This document shows positions 32,586 to 45,181 of a stretch of DNA of 64,000 nucleotides, piece after piece. The notes under the pieces are model-generated. The model saw nothing but the letters and a program-made list of their open reading frames with translations. It was not told the origin of the DNA and searched no databases. Made by a program: the position numbers and the translations under genes. Every line of letters starts with the position of its first letter. The stretch's first letter is position 1. Source of the DNA: Streptomyces sp. 71268. GTDB lineage: Bacteria > Actinomycetota > Actinomycetes > Streptomycetales > Streptomycetaceae. Location: NCBI RefSeq assembly GCF_029392895.1, contig NZ_CP114200.1, positions 5,462,501 to 5,526,500 on the forward strand. The letters run 5' to 3'.

Positions 32586-34022
32586 TCAGTCCGAGAACGC
32601 CTTGGCGGCGTCCTTCTCCAACTGGCGTTGTATGCCCGAGATGTTCCTCGGGTTCTTGAGGAAGTCCTGGAGCGCCTTCCATTCGCCCTGCGCGGGTTTG
32701 CCGCCGAACGACGCCGGCGCCTGGTCGGACATGTCGAAGCGGAAGTCGTTGCCCGCCTTGACCAGCGCCTCGGCGATGCCGCGCAGCTCGGGGTTGGGGT
32801 AGGTGGCCAGGTCGAGCTTGGTGTTGGCGGAGATCAGGCCGCCCTCGCGGGCCCAGACCGCGGCGGCGTCCGGCGAGGCCAGGAAGGCCAGCAGGGCCTG
32901 CGCCGCCTTGGTGTCCTTGAGCGCCACGGCGACGTCGCCGCCGGTGACCACCGGGGCCTTGGCCCCGACGGCCGGGAACGGGAAGACCTTCGCGTCTTTG
33001 CCCAGCTCCGCGCCCGCGTCGGCGACGTTGGCGGCGACGAAGTCCGCCTCGAAGACCATCGCCGCCCGCGGCTCGCCGCCCGCGAACGTCTTGGCCACCG
33101 ACTGCGGGAACTCCGTGCGCAGCGCGCCCTCCTTGCCGTCGGTCAGCAGGTCCTCGTCGCCGAAGAGCTCGGCCAGCGTCGTCAGCGCCCGGGTGACGGA
33201 CGGGTCCGTCCACTTGATCTCGTGCGTGGAGAGCTTGTCGTACATCTCGGGGCCGGCCTGCGAGAGGTAGATGTTCTCGAACCAGTCCGTGAGCGTCCAG
33301 CCGTCCGCGCCGCCGACCGACACCGGCTGCACGCCGGAGTCCGACACCAGGCGCGCCTGCTCGATCAGCTCCTTCCAGGTGCCGGGCTCCTTGGCCCCCG
33401 CGTAGTCGAAGGCGCGGGTGTTGTACCAGATGAGGGACTTGTTGCTGACCTTGAAGTAGACCCCGTACGGCGTCCCCTCGTACGAGCCCAGCTCCTGCCA
33501 GCCGCGTGCGAAGTTCTTCCGCAGTTGGGCCTGGCCGGCCTCGTCGATCGGCTTGATCCACTTCTTGGCGGCGAACTCGCGGAGTACGCCGACCTGTTGC
33601 AGCATCGCGATGTCGGGCGGCTGGCCGCCCGCGACCTTCGAGCCGACGTAGGCGGACATGTCGTCGCCGCTGGGTACGAAGGAGACCTCGGCCCCGGTGC
33701 GCCGCTCGAACTCCGCCAGCACCTTGCTGAAGTTCTCCTGCTCGGTGCCCGTCCACACGGCGGTGACCTGGAGCTTCTGCCCGTCCAGGCGGGGGAGTCG
33801 CACCGTTTGGGGGATCGGGGCGGTGCTCGCGCTGTCCTCGTCCTCGGCGCCGCAGCCGGCGACCCCGAGCAGTGTCGTGATCACCGCGAGCGTGGTGGTC
33901 AGCGCCAGCGCGCCGCGCCTCGTCCGCCGCCGACCGGCGCCGCGCGCCGTGGCGTGCGCCGCGCGTTCGCCGTTGACTGCCGTGCGCCCCTGGTGTCGTG
34001 GTGCATGGCGTGTGAGCCGCAT
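32586..34022 (-). CDS. Extracellular solute-binding lipoprotein of an ABC importer
   Basis: A 478-aa family-1 (sugar-type) binding protein. A long basic n-region (RRRTRR at 31-36) precedes a hydrophobic stretch and lipobox LLGVAGC with Cys57. The mature part has VTAVWTGTEQENFSKVLAEFE, PPDIAMLQQVGVLREFA and PYGVYFKVSNKSLIWYN, all typical of CUT1 binding proteins. The ATG at 34022 has GGGAGGG 8 nt upstream. It is the first gene of the operon and is followed 21 nt later by the larger permease. No LacI- or ROK-type regulator is adjacent, so the inducer is unclear. Confidence 0.92.
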   Translation of the reverse strand: MRLTRHAPRHQGRTAVNGERAAHATARGAGRRRTRRGALALTTTLAVITTLLGVAGCGAEDEDSASTAPIPQTVRLPRLDGQKLQVTAVWTGTEQENFSKVLAEFERRTGAEVSFVPSGDDMSAYVGSKVAGGQPPDIAMLQQVGVLREFAAKKWIKPIDEAGQAQLRKNFARGWQELGSYEGTPYGVYFKVSNKSLIWYNTRAFDYAGAKEPGTWKELIEQARLVSDSGVQPVSVGGADGWTLTDWFENIYLSQAGPEMYDKLSTHEIKWTDPSVTRALTTLAELFGDEDLLTDGKEGALRTEFPQSVAKTFAGGEPRAAMVFEADFVAANVADAGAELGKDAKVFPFPAVGAKAPVVTGGDVAVALKDTKAAQALLAFLASPDAAAVWAREGGLISANTKLDLATYPNPELRGIAEALVKAGNDFRFDMSDQAPASFGGKPAQGEWKALQDFLKNPRNISGIQRQLEKDAAKAFSD

Positions 34023-34655
34023 GTCGCCGTCCCTCCCGTGCCCCCGGTGTGCTCGGCCCCCGCGGACGGCCGTCGTGCGTCGACACGCTCCGCTTCTCCG
34101 GCCGTGCCCGGTGTCGACAGTCCTACGCCGTGTCACCGCCGGCCGCAATACGTGCATCGGCGTCGGGCGGCTGATCGTGATGGTGCCGTGATCTTCGATG
34201 CCCGCCGTGCCCGTTAAGCCCATATCCCGTGCTGACCAGCGGAGTTGACGTGCCGTCTGCCGCTGGAGAGGCCCTGGAGAACCACTGGTGCGCGGGTGAG
34301 ACGAGGGGCCCGCGCGACTCGCGCCGATCCCGCCCCCGGCCCGCCGGGACCCGCTTCCCCCGGGCCGTCGCGGCCGGACTCGTCACTCGGCGTATGGGGG
34401 GTGGTTGATTGGTTGCCGGGGCGGGCGCGTGGCCGAGTCCCCCGCGCCGGCGCACCCGCCCAGGCGCGTACGCCGGGCCGAGCCGAGCCGGGGCCGGCAG
34501 GCCGGGCGGCCTTTGCCGGGCCGGACCGCGTACGCAGGCCGAGCCGGGGCCGGTACGCCGGGCCACGTTCGCCGGGCCCGTACGCCCGTACGCACGCCCG
34601 CGCGCGACCAGCCCGGCCCGGTTCGGCTCGCGGGCCGAGGCAGTGGGCGTCGGGC
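34023..34655 (-). other. Upstream of the ABC operon and tail of the FHA-FtsK interval
   Basis: A 633-bp interval. The right part (about 34440-34600) is a low-complexity series of imperfect repeats built on GCGTACGC and GAGCCGGGGCCGG units. The left part should contain the operon promoter, but none is clear. No credible gene is seen; open frames are compositionally unlike the neighbours. Confidence 0.55.
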
Positions 34656-37600
34656 TCAGATCAGGGGCGGGGCCGGGGGCGCGCCGGTGGACTGGGCCGC
34701 CCGTTGCAGGGCGCTGGCCAGCAGGGCCAGATCGGTCGGGCCGTTACCGAGTTCGCGCAACGGCCGGCGGGTCGGCGGGTCGCCCATCCGCTCCCAGTCG
34801 AGCGGGACCACGGTCGGCCTGGCCGTCGCCGTGCGGGGGATACGGCCGGTGACGCGGCCCGCCTGGAAGGGGGTCGCGCCGCCGTCGTCGGGCCGCTTGA
34901 GCCGGCCCCGGCCGGGGTTCGGCAGGCCCTCCACGGCGTTGCGGACGCTGCCCGACGGCTGCTCCAACAGCACCCTAAGGCCCGCGCGTTCGACCGCGAC
35001 GGTGTCCGCCGTGCGGTCCGGCCGGCCCGAAGCGGCGATCAGGTGCACGCCGAGGCGCGCGCCGTCCCGGGCCACGGCCTCCAGCGCGCGCACCACCGAT
35101 CCGGCCGACGGCCGGCCCGTACTGCCCAGCGCAGGGGCCACCAGCGCGTCGAAGTCGTCCACCAGCACCACGAGCCGGGGCATCGCGCCGGGCTCGTACG
35201 GGTCCTGCGGCTGCTCGCCGCCGGACTGGCCCGCGTCCGCCGCCGTGCCGACGCCGCCCTGACCACCGTCGACGGGCTGGGCGCGGAGCTTGAGCGTGCC
35301 GCCGGCCGGGCTCTCCAGGCCGCCGTCGGGCGCGTACCCCGCCCCCCAGCGGCCGTCGGGCTGGCCCGGCTGGTCGGCGGGATCGGGGTGCCCGGGCTGC
35401 TCGGGCTCGCCGAACCCGGCGGGGCCGACCGCGGCCGGGTCCGGCGCGTCCATCGGTCTGCGCGGCGGGATGATCTGGGGCGCGGCGGCGTTCTCCGCGT
35501 GCCAGGACAGGAAGTCGCCGCGGCCGAGCAACTCGGCCCGGCGCTTGAGTTCGGAGCTGAGCGCCTGGGCGAACTCGCGCATCCGCACCGGGTCGGAGGC
35601 CGCCAGGTACGTGGAGACGTGCGGCAGCTCCGTACACGGCCGCAGCCCCTCGCCGCGCTCCACGCCGCCGCCGTCCACGAGCACCAGCGACATGCGGTCC
35701 GGGCGCTCGGCGGCGGCCAGCGAGGCGGCGATCGAGCGCAGCAGCTCGGTCTTGCCGGTGCCGGGGGCGCCGTCGATGAGCAGGTGCGGGCCGTCGGCCG
35801 CGAGGTCGATGGCGAGCGGCCCGCGCGGGCCGGCGCCGAGCACCGCCAGCGTCCGCCCGCCGAGCACGCCCTCGTCGTCGGCGGCGGCCCAGCGCGCCAT
35901 GAGCGACGCCGGGGTGGCCCGCGCGAGGCCCAGCTCGTCGAGGAGCCGGGTGCTGTCGGGCAGCGGAGCGCTCGCCCGGGCCGGTCCGCCGAGGCCGCCG
36001 GCCGCGGCGTCGACGGGCCGCAGCGGCGCCAGCGCACGCGCGAACCGCTCGGCCCACGCCAGCGACACCGCGTCCACCGTGGCCGTCCTGACCACGCCGG
36101 TCGCGTCGGGCGCGGTCGAGCCGGCGTCGGCCGCGCCGTCGGGGCTCGCCCCGCCGCCCGGGCCGGGCGCGCCCGCCCCGGTGGTCGGCGTGGAGCGCGG
36201 GGTGGCGATGCCGGTGGGGCCCGTGGTGCCGGCGCCACCGCCGAACTCGCCGCCCGCGTACTCGGCGGCCGGCGCTGGCCGCTGGCCGCCCTGGCTGCCT
36301 TGGCCGCTCTGGCCGCCGGAGGCGAGGGCGGACCGCGCGGGCAGGCCGTGCGCCGCGAACCAGTCGCTGCTGGGCACCCCGGGCCGGGGCGCGAGCGGCG
36401 GCGGGCTCGGGGCGTGCGCGCGCCCCGGATCGCCGTCCCAGCCCCGGTGCAGCACCTTCAGCTCGGTCGCGACATCGCCGCTGAGCAGCGCGACGACGCC
36501 ACACTCGGCGATGAGCGAGGAGGCCGAGCGCGCCGCCTCGTAGCTCGCCGACAGCGGCGCGCCCGTCGCCGCGGGCGGCGCCTCGGCCAGGCACAGCAGG
36601 TGGACGCCGGCGGCGGGGCCGCCCGCCGCGAGGCGGGCCACCCGCTCGCGCACCGAACGCTGGGCGGGCTCGCCGTCCACGATGACCACCGTGTGCGGCC
36701 CGGTGTGCCGCTTGGCGGCGGCGGCCACGGCCGAGGGCGACGCGGTGATCCAGCCAGGGCCCAGCGGGCCGTCGTCCAGGCGCCGCACCAACTCGCCCAC
36801 CCGGGCCGCGGCCTGGTCCCGGTCGAAGGCGAGCAGCAGTCGGCAGTCCTGGCCGTGCGCCGGGCGCACCTGGGGCAGCCAGCCCAGCCACGACCAGTCG
36901 GCGAGCCGCTCCTCGACGGGCCGCTGGCGCTCGGCGCTGATCAGCACGATCTCCAGGGCGGTGGGCGGGTGCGCGGCGGCCAACTGCGCGATCACCGAGC
37001 GGGCCAGCCCGGTCAGCCGGGCGCGCGGCCCGGCCAGGCCCACCGCCCCGGCCTCCCGCAGGCTCACCGCGACCGGCGCGAACACGGTGGGGCCGCCCGG
37101 CGCGCCCGCCAGCGGCTGGTCCGCCGTGCCGAGCCGGACCACGAGCGCGTCCGGGTGGCACGGCGTGCGCTCCCACAGCCGTACGTCGGGGCCGAGCGCG
37201 GTCAGCAGCACGGAGGACGGGTCGGGCCAGCGCTGGTCGAGCGCCTCGGCCGCCGCGACGGCCTCCCGCACGACCCCGGCTGGGTCCGCGCCCCAACCCT
37301 CACCGGAGTCCGCCCGCTCGACGACCCGGCCGCCACCGGCGAGCCGCCGCGCCCACGCCCCCAGGCCCGTGCGCCGCCGCTCGGTGCGCGGGGCGTGCAG
37401 GTCACCGGAGTGGGTCGGTACGTCATAGCCGTCGGCGGCTTCGGGGCCCGGCCAGCGGTCGAAGCCCTCGGCGCCATGGGCGCCCGGGCGCGTCATCCGG
37501 CGGGTGGCGCCGGGGTCGCCGGTCGCGGGGTACGCCGGGCCGCCCGCGCCGGTCGCGTACCCGGTCGGGCCCGCGCCGCCGGGCAGGCCCCTCGGGTCCG

Positions 37601-38618
37601 CCGGCGGCGGCGCGGCGTGGCCGGCCTCGGACCGCGCGCCGCCCGGAGCCGTGTCGTACCCCCGGTTCGGGGCCGGGGCGGGCGCCGCTCCGGCGCTCCG
37701 CTGCCCCGGCCCGCCGTACCCGTACGTGTCGGGCGGGTCGGCCGCCGTGCCGCCTGGTGACGTCGGCGGGCTGCCCGCTCCGGCGCGCGTGCCGGCTCCC
37801 GTGTCGGTCGTGGGCGCGCCGGTCGTCGGCTCGGTGGGCGTCCGGCCGCCCGGCGCGACCCGCAGGTGGCCCTCGCCGTCCGGGTGGGTGGCCAGCGGCG
37901 CGGGGCCGGCGCCCCAGCCGGAGGGCTGGCCCCCGGCGCCGGCGGGCGCCTGCGCCGCGTACTGACCGGCGGCGGCCGGCTCGGCGTGGGGCGCGAGCCC
38001 GGGCGGCGGGGCGTGCAGCCGCAGCGCGGACTCGCCGATGCGCAGCAGCGCGCCGGGCGGCAGCGGGGCGGGCTGGTCGCCGACGGGCATGCCGTCGAGG
38101 TGGGTGCCGTTCGTCGAACCGAGGTCGACCACCGTCACCCGGCCGTCGTCCGAGACGGAGACCGCGCAGTGCGCGCGGGAGACGTCCGGGTCGTCCAGCG
38201 GCACGTCGGCGTTGCTGGAGCGGCCTATCCGCGCCTGCCCGCCGTGCAACAGGTGCACGCCGCCCGCGTCCGGGCCCGCGACCACGTGCAGCCGGGCGGG
38301 CGCGGTGGAGCACAGGGCGGGGTAGGGGTGCGGCTGCTCCTCGGGGGCGGCCGGTGCCTGGAGGGCGAGCACCGCGCCGTCCACGAGCGGTGGTTCGCCG
38401 AGCACGCAGCGCCGCGCGTCGAGCCGCTCGGCCCCCGCGTACACCGCCACCGTGCCACTGCCCACGTCGGCGCCGGCCGCCGCGACCGCTGCCGCGAGGC
38501 CGCTGGTCACCGAGGCCAGGGCGGTGCCGACGGGGGCCGTCACGAGGACGTCGCAGGCGTGCGCCTGGTGGCCGGGGAGGCCGCTGCGCGGCCCGAGGAC
38601 GGTCAACCGGATCTGCAT
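34656..38618 (-). CDS. FHA domain-containing FtsK/EssC-like ATPase
   Basis: A 1,320-aa protein. The N-terminus (1-90) resembles a ubiquitin-like/FHA start as in EssC. An FHA domain follows (about 107-205: ARIGRSSNADVPLDDPDVSRAH, VVDLGSTNGTHLDG), which reads phosphothreonine. About 200 disordered Gly/Pro/Ala residues lead to two FtsK/SpoIIIE motor domains. The first has a degenerate P-loop (GLAGPRARLTG); the second has an intact Walker A GAPGTGKT (about 945-952) and Walker B VVLVDDFD (about 1145-1155), with a ~100-residue disordered insert between them. No transmembrane helices are evident. No WXG100 or other type VII genes are adjacent. It diverges from two Ser/Thr kinase genes, which suggests phospho-regulation. 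Confidence 0.88.
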   Translation of the reverse strand: MQIRLTVLGPRSGLPGHQAHACDVLVTAPVGTALASVTSGLAAAVAAAGADVGSGTVAVYAGAERLDARRCVLGEPPLVDGAVLALQAPAAPEEQPHPYPALCSTAPARLHVVAGPDAGGVHLLHGGQARIGRSSNADVPLDDPDVSRAHCAVSVSDDGRVTVVDLGSTNGTHLDGMPVGDQPAPLPPGALLRIGESALRLHAPPPGLAPHAEPAAAGQYAAQAPAGAGGQPSGWGAGPAPLATHPDGEGHLRVAPGGRTPTEPTTGAPTTDTGAGTRAGAGSPPTSPGGTAADPPDTYGYGGPGQRSAGAAPAPAPNRGYDTAPGGARSEAGHAAPPPADPRGLPGGAGPTGYATGAGGPAYPATGDPGATRRMTRPGAHGAEGFDRWPGPEAADGYDVPTHSGDLHAPRTERRRTGLGAWARRLAGGGRVVERADSGEGWGADPAGVVREAVAAAEALDQRWPDPSSVLLTALGPDVRLWERTPCHPDALVVRLGTADQPLAGAPGGPTVFAPVAVSLREAGAVGLAGPRARLTGLARSVIAQLAAAHPPTALEIVLISAERQRPVEERLADWSWLGWLPQVRPAHGQDCRLLLAFDRDQAAARVGELVRRLDDGPLGPGWITASPSAVAAAAKRHTGPHTVVIVDGEPAQRSVRERVARLAAGGPAAGVHLLCLAEAPPAATGAPLSASYEAARSASSLIAECGVVALLSGDVATELKVLHRGWDGDPGRAHAPSPPPLAPRPGVPSSDWFAAHGLPARSALASGGQSGQGSQGGQRPAPAAEYAGGEFGGGAGTTGPTGIATPRSTPTTGAGAPGPGGGASPDGAADAGSTAPDATGVVRTATVDAVSLAWAERFARALAPLRPVDAAAGGLGGPARASAPLPDSTRLLDELGLARATPASLMARWAAADDEGVLGGRTLAVLGAGPRGPLAIDLAADGPHLLIDGAPGTGKTELLRSIAASLAAAERPDRMSLVLVDGGGVERGEGLRPCTELPHVSTYLAASDPVRMREFAQALSSELKRRAELLGRGDFLSWHAENAAAPQIIPPRRPMDAPDPAAVGPAGFGEPEQPGHPDPADQPGQPDGRWGAGYAPDGGLESPAGGTLKLRAQPVDGGQGGVGTAADAGQSGGEQPQDPYEPGAMPRLVVLVDDFDALVAPALGSTGRPSAGSVVRALEAVARDGARLGVHLIAASGRPDRTADTVAVERAGLRVLLEQPSGSVRNAVEGLPNPGRGRLKRPDDGGATPFQAGRVTGRIPRTATARPTVVPLDWERMGDPPTRRPLRELGNGPTDLALLASALQRAAQSTGAPPAPPLI

Positions 38619-39225
38619 CGCCGCCAGCGGTCCCTTCTGCCCCGGATGCCCGGCGGGGAAGCTGCTCCCCCCACCGCGCCCAGGCGCGTCAGCACGTACA
38701 GGACACACATCACGGGCCCCTCCTCCCGCCCCCCATGTGCTGCGTGCATCCTCGCATCCACGACTGACAACGCGCCTGGCGAGTGCCGCTCCGCGATCTT
38801 GATCGGCCCTCCGGTTGGCCAAAACCATCCGCGTACGAACGGCCCGGCGACCGGTCCGGCCGCCGTGGCGGGCCGGCGGCGACCGCCCGACCTCCCGGCG
38901 TCCGCCGGTCGCTCCGGCCGCCCCGATGTCCGGGGCGACCGGCGTCAGCTGGCCAGATCGCGCCGTTCTCGGCCGGCCCGGGAACGCCGGGCCGCCGCAG
39001 GTCGCCCCTTCCGCCGGGGGCCGGCCGCCGCGCGAGAGGTCGTCCGGACAGCAACCATCCGGCCACTTCCCGCGTCTTCCCCCGGAGCCCCGCGTGCCAG
39101 GGTGCGGCCAGCGGCTCCCCGGTGGTCGCCGACGCGGCACTAGAGTGGGCGGGCGGCCGAGCACAGGGCCACGGAGCTGGGAAACAGACCACGATCAGGT
39201 AGACCACGATCAGGGAGCGCATGAC
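38619..39225 (+). other. Divergent regulatory region, FHA-FtsK / pkaA
   Basis: 607 bp between divergently transcribed genes. The stretch 38690-38830 is relatively AT-rich and is the likely site of the promoters. A 14-bp direct repeat lies just before pkaA. No gene is seen. Confidence 0.55.
39186..39214 (+). repeat. 14-bp direct repeat in the pkaA leader
   Basis: AGACCACGATCAGG occurs at 39186-39199 and again at 39201-39214. The second copy runs into AGGGAG (39212-39217), the pkaA ribosome-binding site, so it could be a regulatory site for transcription or translation. Confidence 0.75.
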
Positions 39226-40944
<1,719 letters not shown>

Positions 40945-40998
40945 CCCTCGCCCTGCCCGCCCCGCAGTCCCGCCCCACCTGCCCTACCCGCCCCGCCC

Positions 40999-41038
40999 GC
41001 CTCGCCTCCCCGGCTCCCGAGCCGGTCGGAGGCGAGGC
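40999..41038 (+). terminator. pkaA terminator
   Basis: GCCTCGCCTCC + CCGGCTC (40999-41016), loop CC, GAGCCGG + GGAGGCGAGGC (41019-41025, 41028-41038) with a TC bulge: an 18-bp stem. Confidence 0.88.
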
Positions 41039-41238
41039 GCGCGGGGTCGTGGGGCGCGTATACCAAACCGCGCGCTGACTGTGGCGATTTGTCGACACCC
41101 CAACGGTGTAAATCACCCCGTAGTGGACAGTTGGGCTGCTCCGGGCCCCGCAATCGGCCACCGGCCGCGTAACTTTGTCGCTGCCCCGGCCCACGCGCGT
41201 CGGGGCGCGCGGCTGGCGCCGCGCACGGCGTTGAAGCG

Positions 41239-42636
41239 ATGAGCGCGGCCGAGCCCCAACGGCGGTCGGCGGGGCTCGCCGCAGCGCTCAACCGCCGGAC
41301 CGTTGGACACCCTCAGACGACAGTCGGAGCAGCCTTGGCACGGAAGATCGGTAGCCGGTACACCGCAGGCCAGGTCCTGGGGCGCGGCAGCGTCGGCACG
41401 GTGTGGCTGGGCGAGGGTCCCGATGGGCCGGTCGCCATCAAGCTGCTGCGCGAGGAGCTCGCCGCCGACCAGGAACTCGTCGCCCGCTTCGTGCACGAGC
41501 GCGCCGCGCTGCTGAGCCTGGACCACCCGCGCGTCGTCGGCGTGCGCGACCTGGTGATCGACGGCAACGACCTCGCCCTGGTCATGGACCTGATCCGGGG
41601 CACCGACCTGCGCACCCGGCTCAACCACGAACGCCGCCTCGCCCCCGAGGCGGCCGTCGCGATCGTCGCCGACGTCGCCGACGCGCTCGCCGCCGCCCAC
41701 GCCGCGCAGATCGTGCACCGCGACGTCAAGCCCGAGAACGTCCTCCTCGACATGCAGGGCCCGCTCGGACCCGGCGGCGCTCACCCCGCGCTGCTCACCG
41801 ACTTCGGCGTGGCCCGCCTGGTGGACGCGCCGGGCCGACACCGCGCCAAGGAGGGCGCCCGCGCGACCAGCGGCAACAGCGTCATCGGCACCCCCGACTA
41901 CCTCGCCCCCGAGATCATCGAGGGCCTCCCGCCACGGGCCAGCGTGGACGTGTACGCGCTGGCCACCGTGTTGTACGAACTGCTCGCCGGCTTCACCCCG
42001 TTCGGCGGCGGCCACCCCGGCGCGGTGCTGCGGCGCCACGTCACCGAGACCGTGGCCCCGCTGCCCGGCATCCCGGACGAGCTGTGGCAGCTCACCGTCC
42101 AGTGCCTGGCCAAGGCCCCGGCCTCCCGGCTGCGCGCCGCCGAGCTGGCCGCCCGGCTGCGCGAACTGCTGCCCAGCCTCGCCGGCATGCCCCCGCTCGA
42201 CATCGACGAGCCGGGCGACGAGTCGCCGGGTGAGTACGAGGGCGGGTACGGGAGCTACGAGGACGGCGCCGGCGCCGGCGCCCCGCAGCCGCCGGTCGGC
42301 GAGCCGCGCCGGCGCGGCGCGGTGCCGCTGGTGCCGGGCGCCGTCGCCGACTCCAGCCGCGACACCCACACCAGCATGCGCGCCCCGACCTCGGCCGAGT
42401 TGGCGGGCGGCGCGCACGGCACGGCCCGCGCCCCGCGCGCCAGCGGCCAACGCCGCGCCGGGTCGGCTCGGCACCGCTCGGAGCTGGAGGCGGTGCGCCG
42501 CCGCCGGGTCAAGCTCGGCGCCGCCGCGGCTGCCGCCCTCATCGCCGCGGGCGTGGGCGGCTACCTCGCGGTCGGCGGGGACGACGGCGGTGACACCGAG
42601 TCCCCCGGCGTGCACCAGTCCGAGCGCACTCCGTAA
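41239..42636 (+). CDS. pkaB: Ser/Thr protein kinase PkaB-like
   Basis: A 465-aa Hanks-type kinase. Landmarks: glycine loop LGRGSVGTVWLG (47-58), VAIKLL, HRDVKPEN, DFGVARL, and activation segment end GTPDYLAPE. The C-terminal region is a disordered linker, then a basic cluster and a hydrophobic stretch (LGAAAAAALIAAGVGGYLAVGG, about 424-445) that probably anchors it. No PASTA repeats. The start is uncertain: ATG 41239 precedes 32 residues without homology, while a TTG at 41335 has GGAG 7 nt upstream and begins just before the kinase fold (433 aa). It follows pkaA after a strong terminator, so it likely has its own promoter. Confidence 0.88.
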   Translation: MSAAEPQRRSAGLAAALNRRTVGHPQTTVGAALARKIGSRYTAGQVLGRGSVGTVWLGEGPDGPVAIKLLREELAADQELVARFVHERAALLSLDHPRVVGVRDLVIDGNDLALVMDLIRGTDLRTRLNHERRLAPEAAVAIVADVADALAAAHAAQIVHRDVKPENVLLDMQGPLGPGGAHPALLTDFGVARLVDAPGRHRAKEGARATSGNSVIGTPDYLAPEIIEGLPPRASVDVYALATVLYELLAGFTPFGGGHPGAVLRRHVTETVAPLPGIPDELWQLTVQCLAKAPASRLRAAELAARLRELLPSLAGMPPLDIDEPGDESPGEYEGGYGSYEDGAGAGAPQPPVGEPRRRGAVPLVPGAVADSSRDTHTSMRAPTSAELAGGAHGTARAPRASGQRRAGSARHRSELEAVRRRRVKLGAAAAAALIAAGVGGYLAVGGDDGGDTESPGVHQSERTP

Positions 42637-42651
42637 CGGCGCGTGCCGCGC

Positions 42652-42680
42652 GCGTGCCCGGGCGCCCGCCCCGGGCGCGC
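42652..42680 (+). terminator. Probable pkaB terminator
   Basis: GCCCGGG (42656-42662) pairs with CCCGGGC (42670-42676), extendable by four more pairs including one G-T, 16 nt after the pkaB stop. Confidence 0.55.
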
Positions 42681-42826
42681 TCGAACGGCCCGCCACGCCC
42701 GCCACCCCGCCGACGCGGCGCCCCCACACCGTCGCCACCGGCTCATCGTTCCAGCTCAGGGGCGTACGGGCCGGGGTTGGTACGCGGCCGGGCGGGGCGA
42801 GGCCGGGTAACCGTTAGGCTGGGGGT

Positions 42827-43933
<1,107 letters not shown>

Positions 43934-44030
43934 CACCACCACGGCGCGGTGCCACCGCCGCCCCGAGTCACGGCGAGCCGCCGCGTCGACCAGGGGTACG
44001 GCGCGAATCCGTCGCCCCCGCTCCACCCAC

Positions 44031-44062
44031 GAAGGGCCCGTCCGCTGCGCGGCGGGCCCTTC
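44031..44062 (+). terminator. prfB terminator
   Basis: GAAGGGCCCG (44031-44040) and CGGGCCCTTC (44053-44062), with an inner CCGC/GCGG stem: about 14 bp in all. The rest of the 444-bp gap to the next gene contains no recognisable gene. Confidence 0.88.
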
Positions 44063-44377
44063 CGCTTCCCGCCCGTCGCCCCCTGGCCGCCGGCCGACGG
44101 TCTGTCAACGGGCCCGTCCCGGCCGGCATTTAGGTCACGGTTACGTCCCGTGGTGGTCGTCAACTCGCTGCAAGGCGGACATCTCGCACGGAACGACCTT
44201 GACGGTGGTGGGTTCAGTGGGAAGGCTGGCGCGCGGCATGCGTATGAATCGGGGCACGTGCGAGTGGGGCCCGCGGCTGGTCTGTTGCAAGGCCCGTGCC
44301 GCGAGACGCAGCCCCGGGCCGTGGCCCCGTGCATAGCTGCTCCATTGACGAGTACAGCTACTGGGGGTAGCAGGCAG

Positions 44378-45169
44378 ATGACCAAAAAGACGCGGTTGCG
44401 CGTTGCGCGGATCGTCGCGGGCACGGTGATCGCCGCTGGCGCGTCGCTCACCGCGGCGGGCGCCGCTTCGGCCGTCGGCATCGACGTCAACGTGGGCGGG
44501 GTGGGAGTCACGGCCGAGGCCGACAAGGACGGGGTGGAGGCGCGCGTCGCGGTGGACGACCCGCCGCCGACCCCCACTCAGGAGCCGACCGGCATCCCGA
44601 CCGGCGAGCCCACGAAGCCGCCGACGAACCCGCCCACGAACCCGCCGACCAACCCGCCGACGAACCCGCCCACGGGTGAGCCGACGAAGCCGCCGACGAA
44701 CCCGCCGACGAATCCGCCCACCAACCCGCCGACCAACCCGCCGACGGGTGAGCCGACCAATCCGCCCACCGGCGGCCCGACGACCCCGCCCACCGGTGGT
44801 CCGACGAACCCGCCCACGGGTGAGCCCACCGACCCGCCGACCGGCCAGCCCACGGGCCAGCCGACCGGTAGCCCCACCACCCAGCCGACCGCCCCGGGCG
44901 GCGGCACCGGTGGCACCGGTGGCGACAACGGTGACAACGCGGGCACCTGCCCGGTCGGCACCGACGGCACCGACTGCGCGGACGACAACACCGACACCGA
45001 CAGCGCGGGCGCGCGGCCGGTGCAGCAGAGCAAGCCCAAGGAGGAGCTGGCGGAGACCGGCGCCTCCGAGACGACCTTCCTGGTCGTCGGCGCGGCCACC
45101 ATGATCGCGGGCGGCATCGGCTTCCGCGTCATGCCGCGCCTGATCAGCCGCAACGCCGCCGCGGCCTGA
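44378..45169 (+). CDS. LAETG-anchored Pro/Thr-repeat surface protein
   Basis: A 263-aa protein. A signal peptide with twin basic start (MTKKTRLRVARI) is cleaved probably after Ala32 (SAVG). A short mature N-terminus is followed by a rigid Pro/Thr-rich region (about 66-175) made of PTNP and GEPT units, then an acidic Gly-rich stretch. The C-terminal cell-wall sorting signal is LAETG (224-228), a hydrophobic segment and an R/A tail. LAXTG is the motif used by class E sortases of high-GC actinobacteria. No sortase gene is in the window. The function is unknown; the architecture suggests a wall-spanning stalk. The reverse-strand frame here is a shadow of the repeats. Confidence 0.85.
   Translation: MTKKTRLRVARIVAGTVIAAGASLTAAGAASAVGIDVNVGGVGVTAEADKDGVEARVAVDDPPPTPTQEPTGIPTGEPTKPPTNPPTNPPTNPPTNPPTGEPTKPPTNPPTNPPTNPPTNPPTGEPTNPPTGGPTTPPTGGPTNPPTGEPTDPPTGQPTGQPTGSPTTQPTAPGGGTGGTGGDNGDNAGTCPVGTDGTDCADDNTDTDSAGARPVQQSKPKEELAETGASETTFLVVGAATMIAGGIGFRVMPRLISRNAAAA
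44602..44840 (+). repeat. 12-bp tandem repeats coding Pro-Thr-Asn-Pro units
   Basis: Degenerate head-to-tail copies of CCGACGAACCCG-like 12-mers, punctuated by GGTGAGCCGAC-type units. They encode the PTNP/GEPT stalk. Unit number is likely variable between strains. Confidence 0.85.
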
Positions 45170-45181
45170 CCGAGGCGGTGA

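Noticed and set aside
34245..37760. 1,171-aa open frame opposite the FHA-FtsK gene
   Set aside because: A Gly/Ala/Arg-rich shadow; the minus strand carries FHA and Walker motifs.
44602..44840. CRISPR-like periodicity
   Set aside because: The 12-bp units have no spacers and are in frame with a coding stalk.
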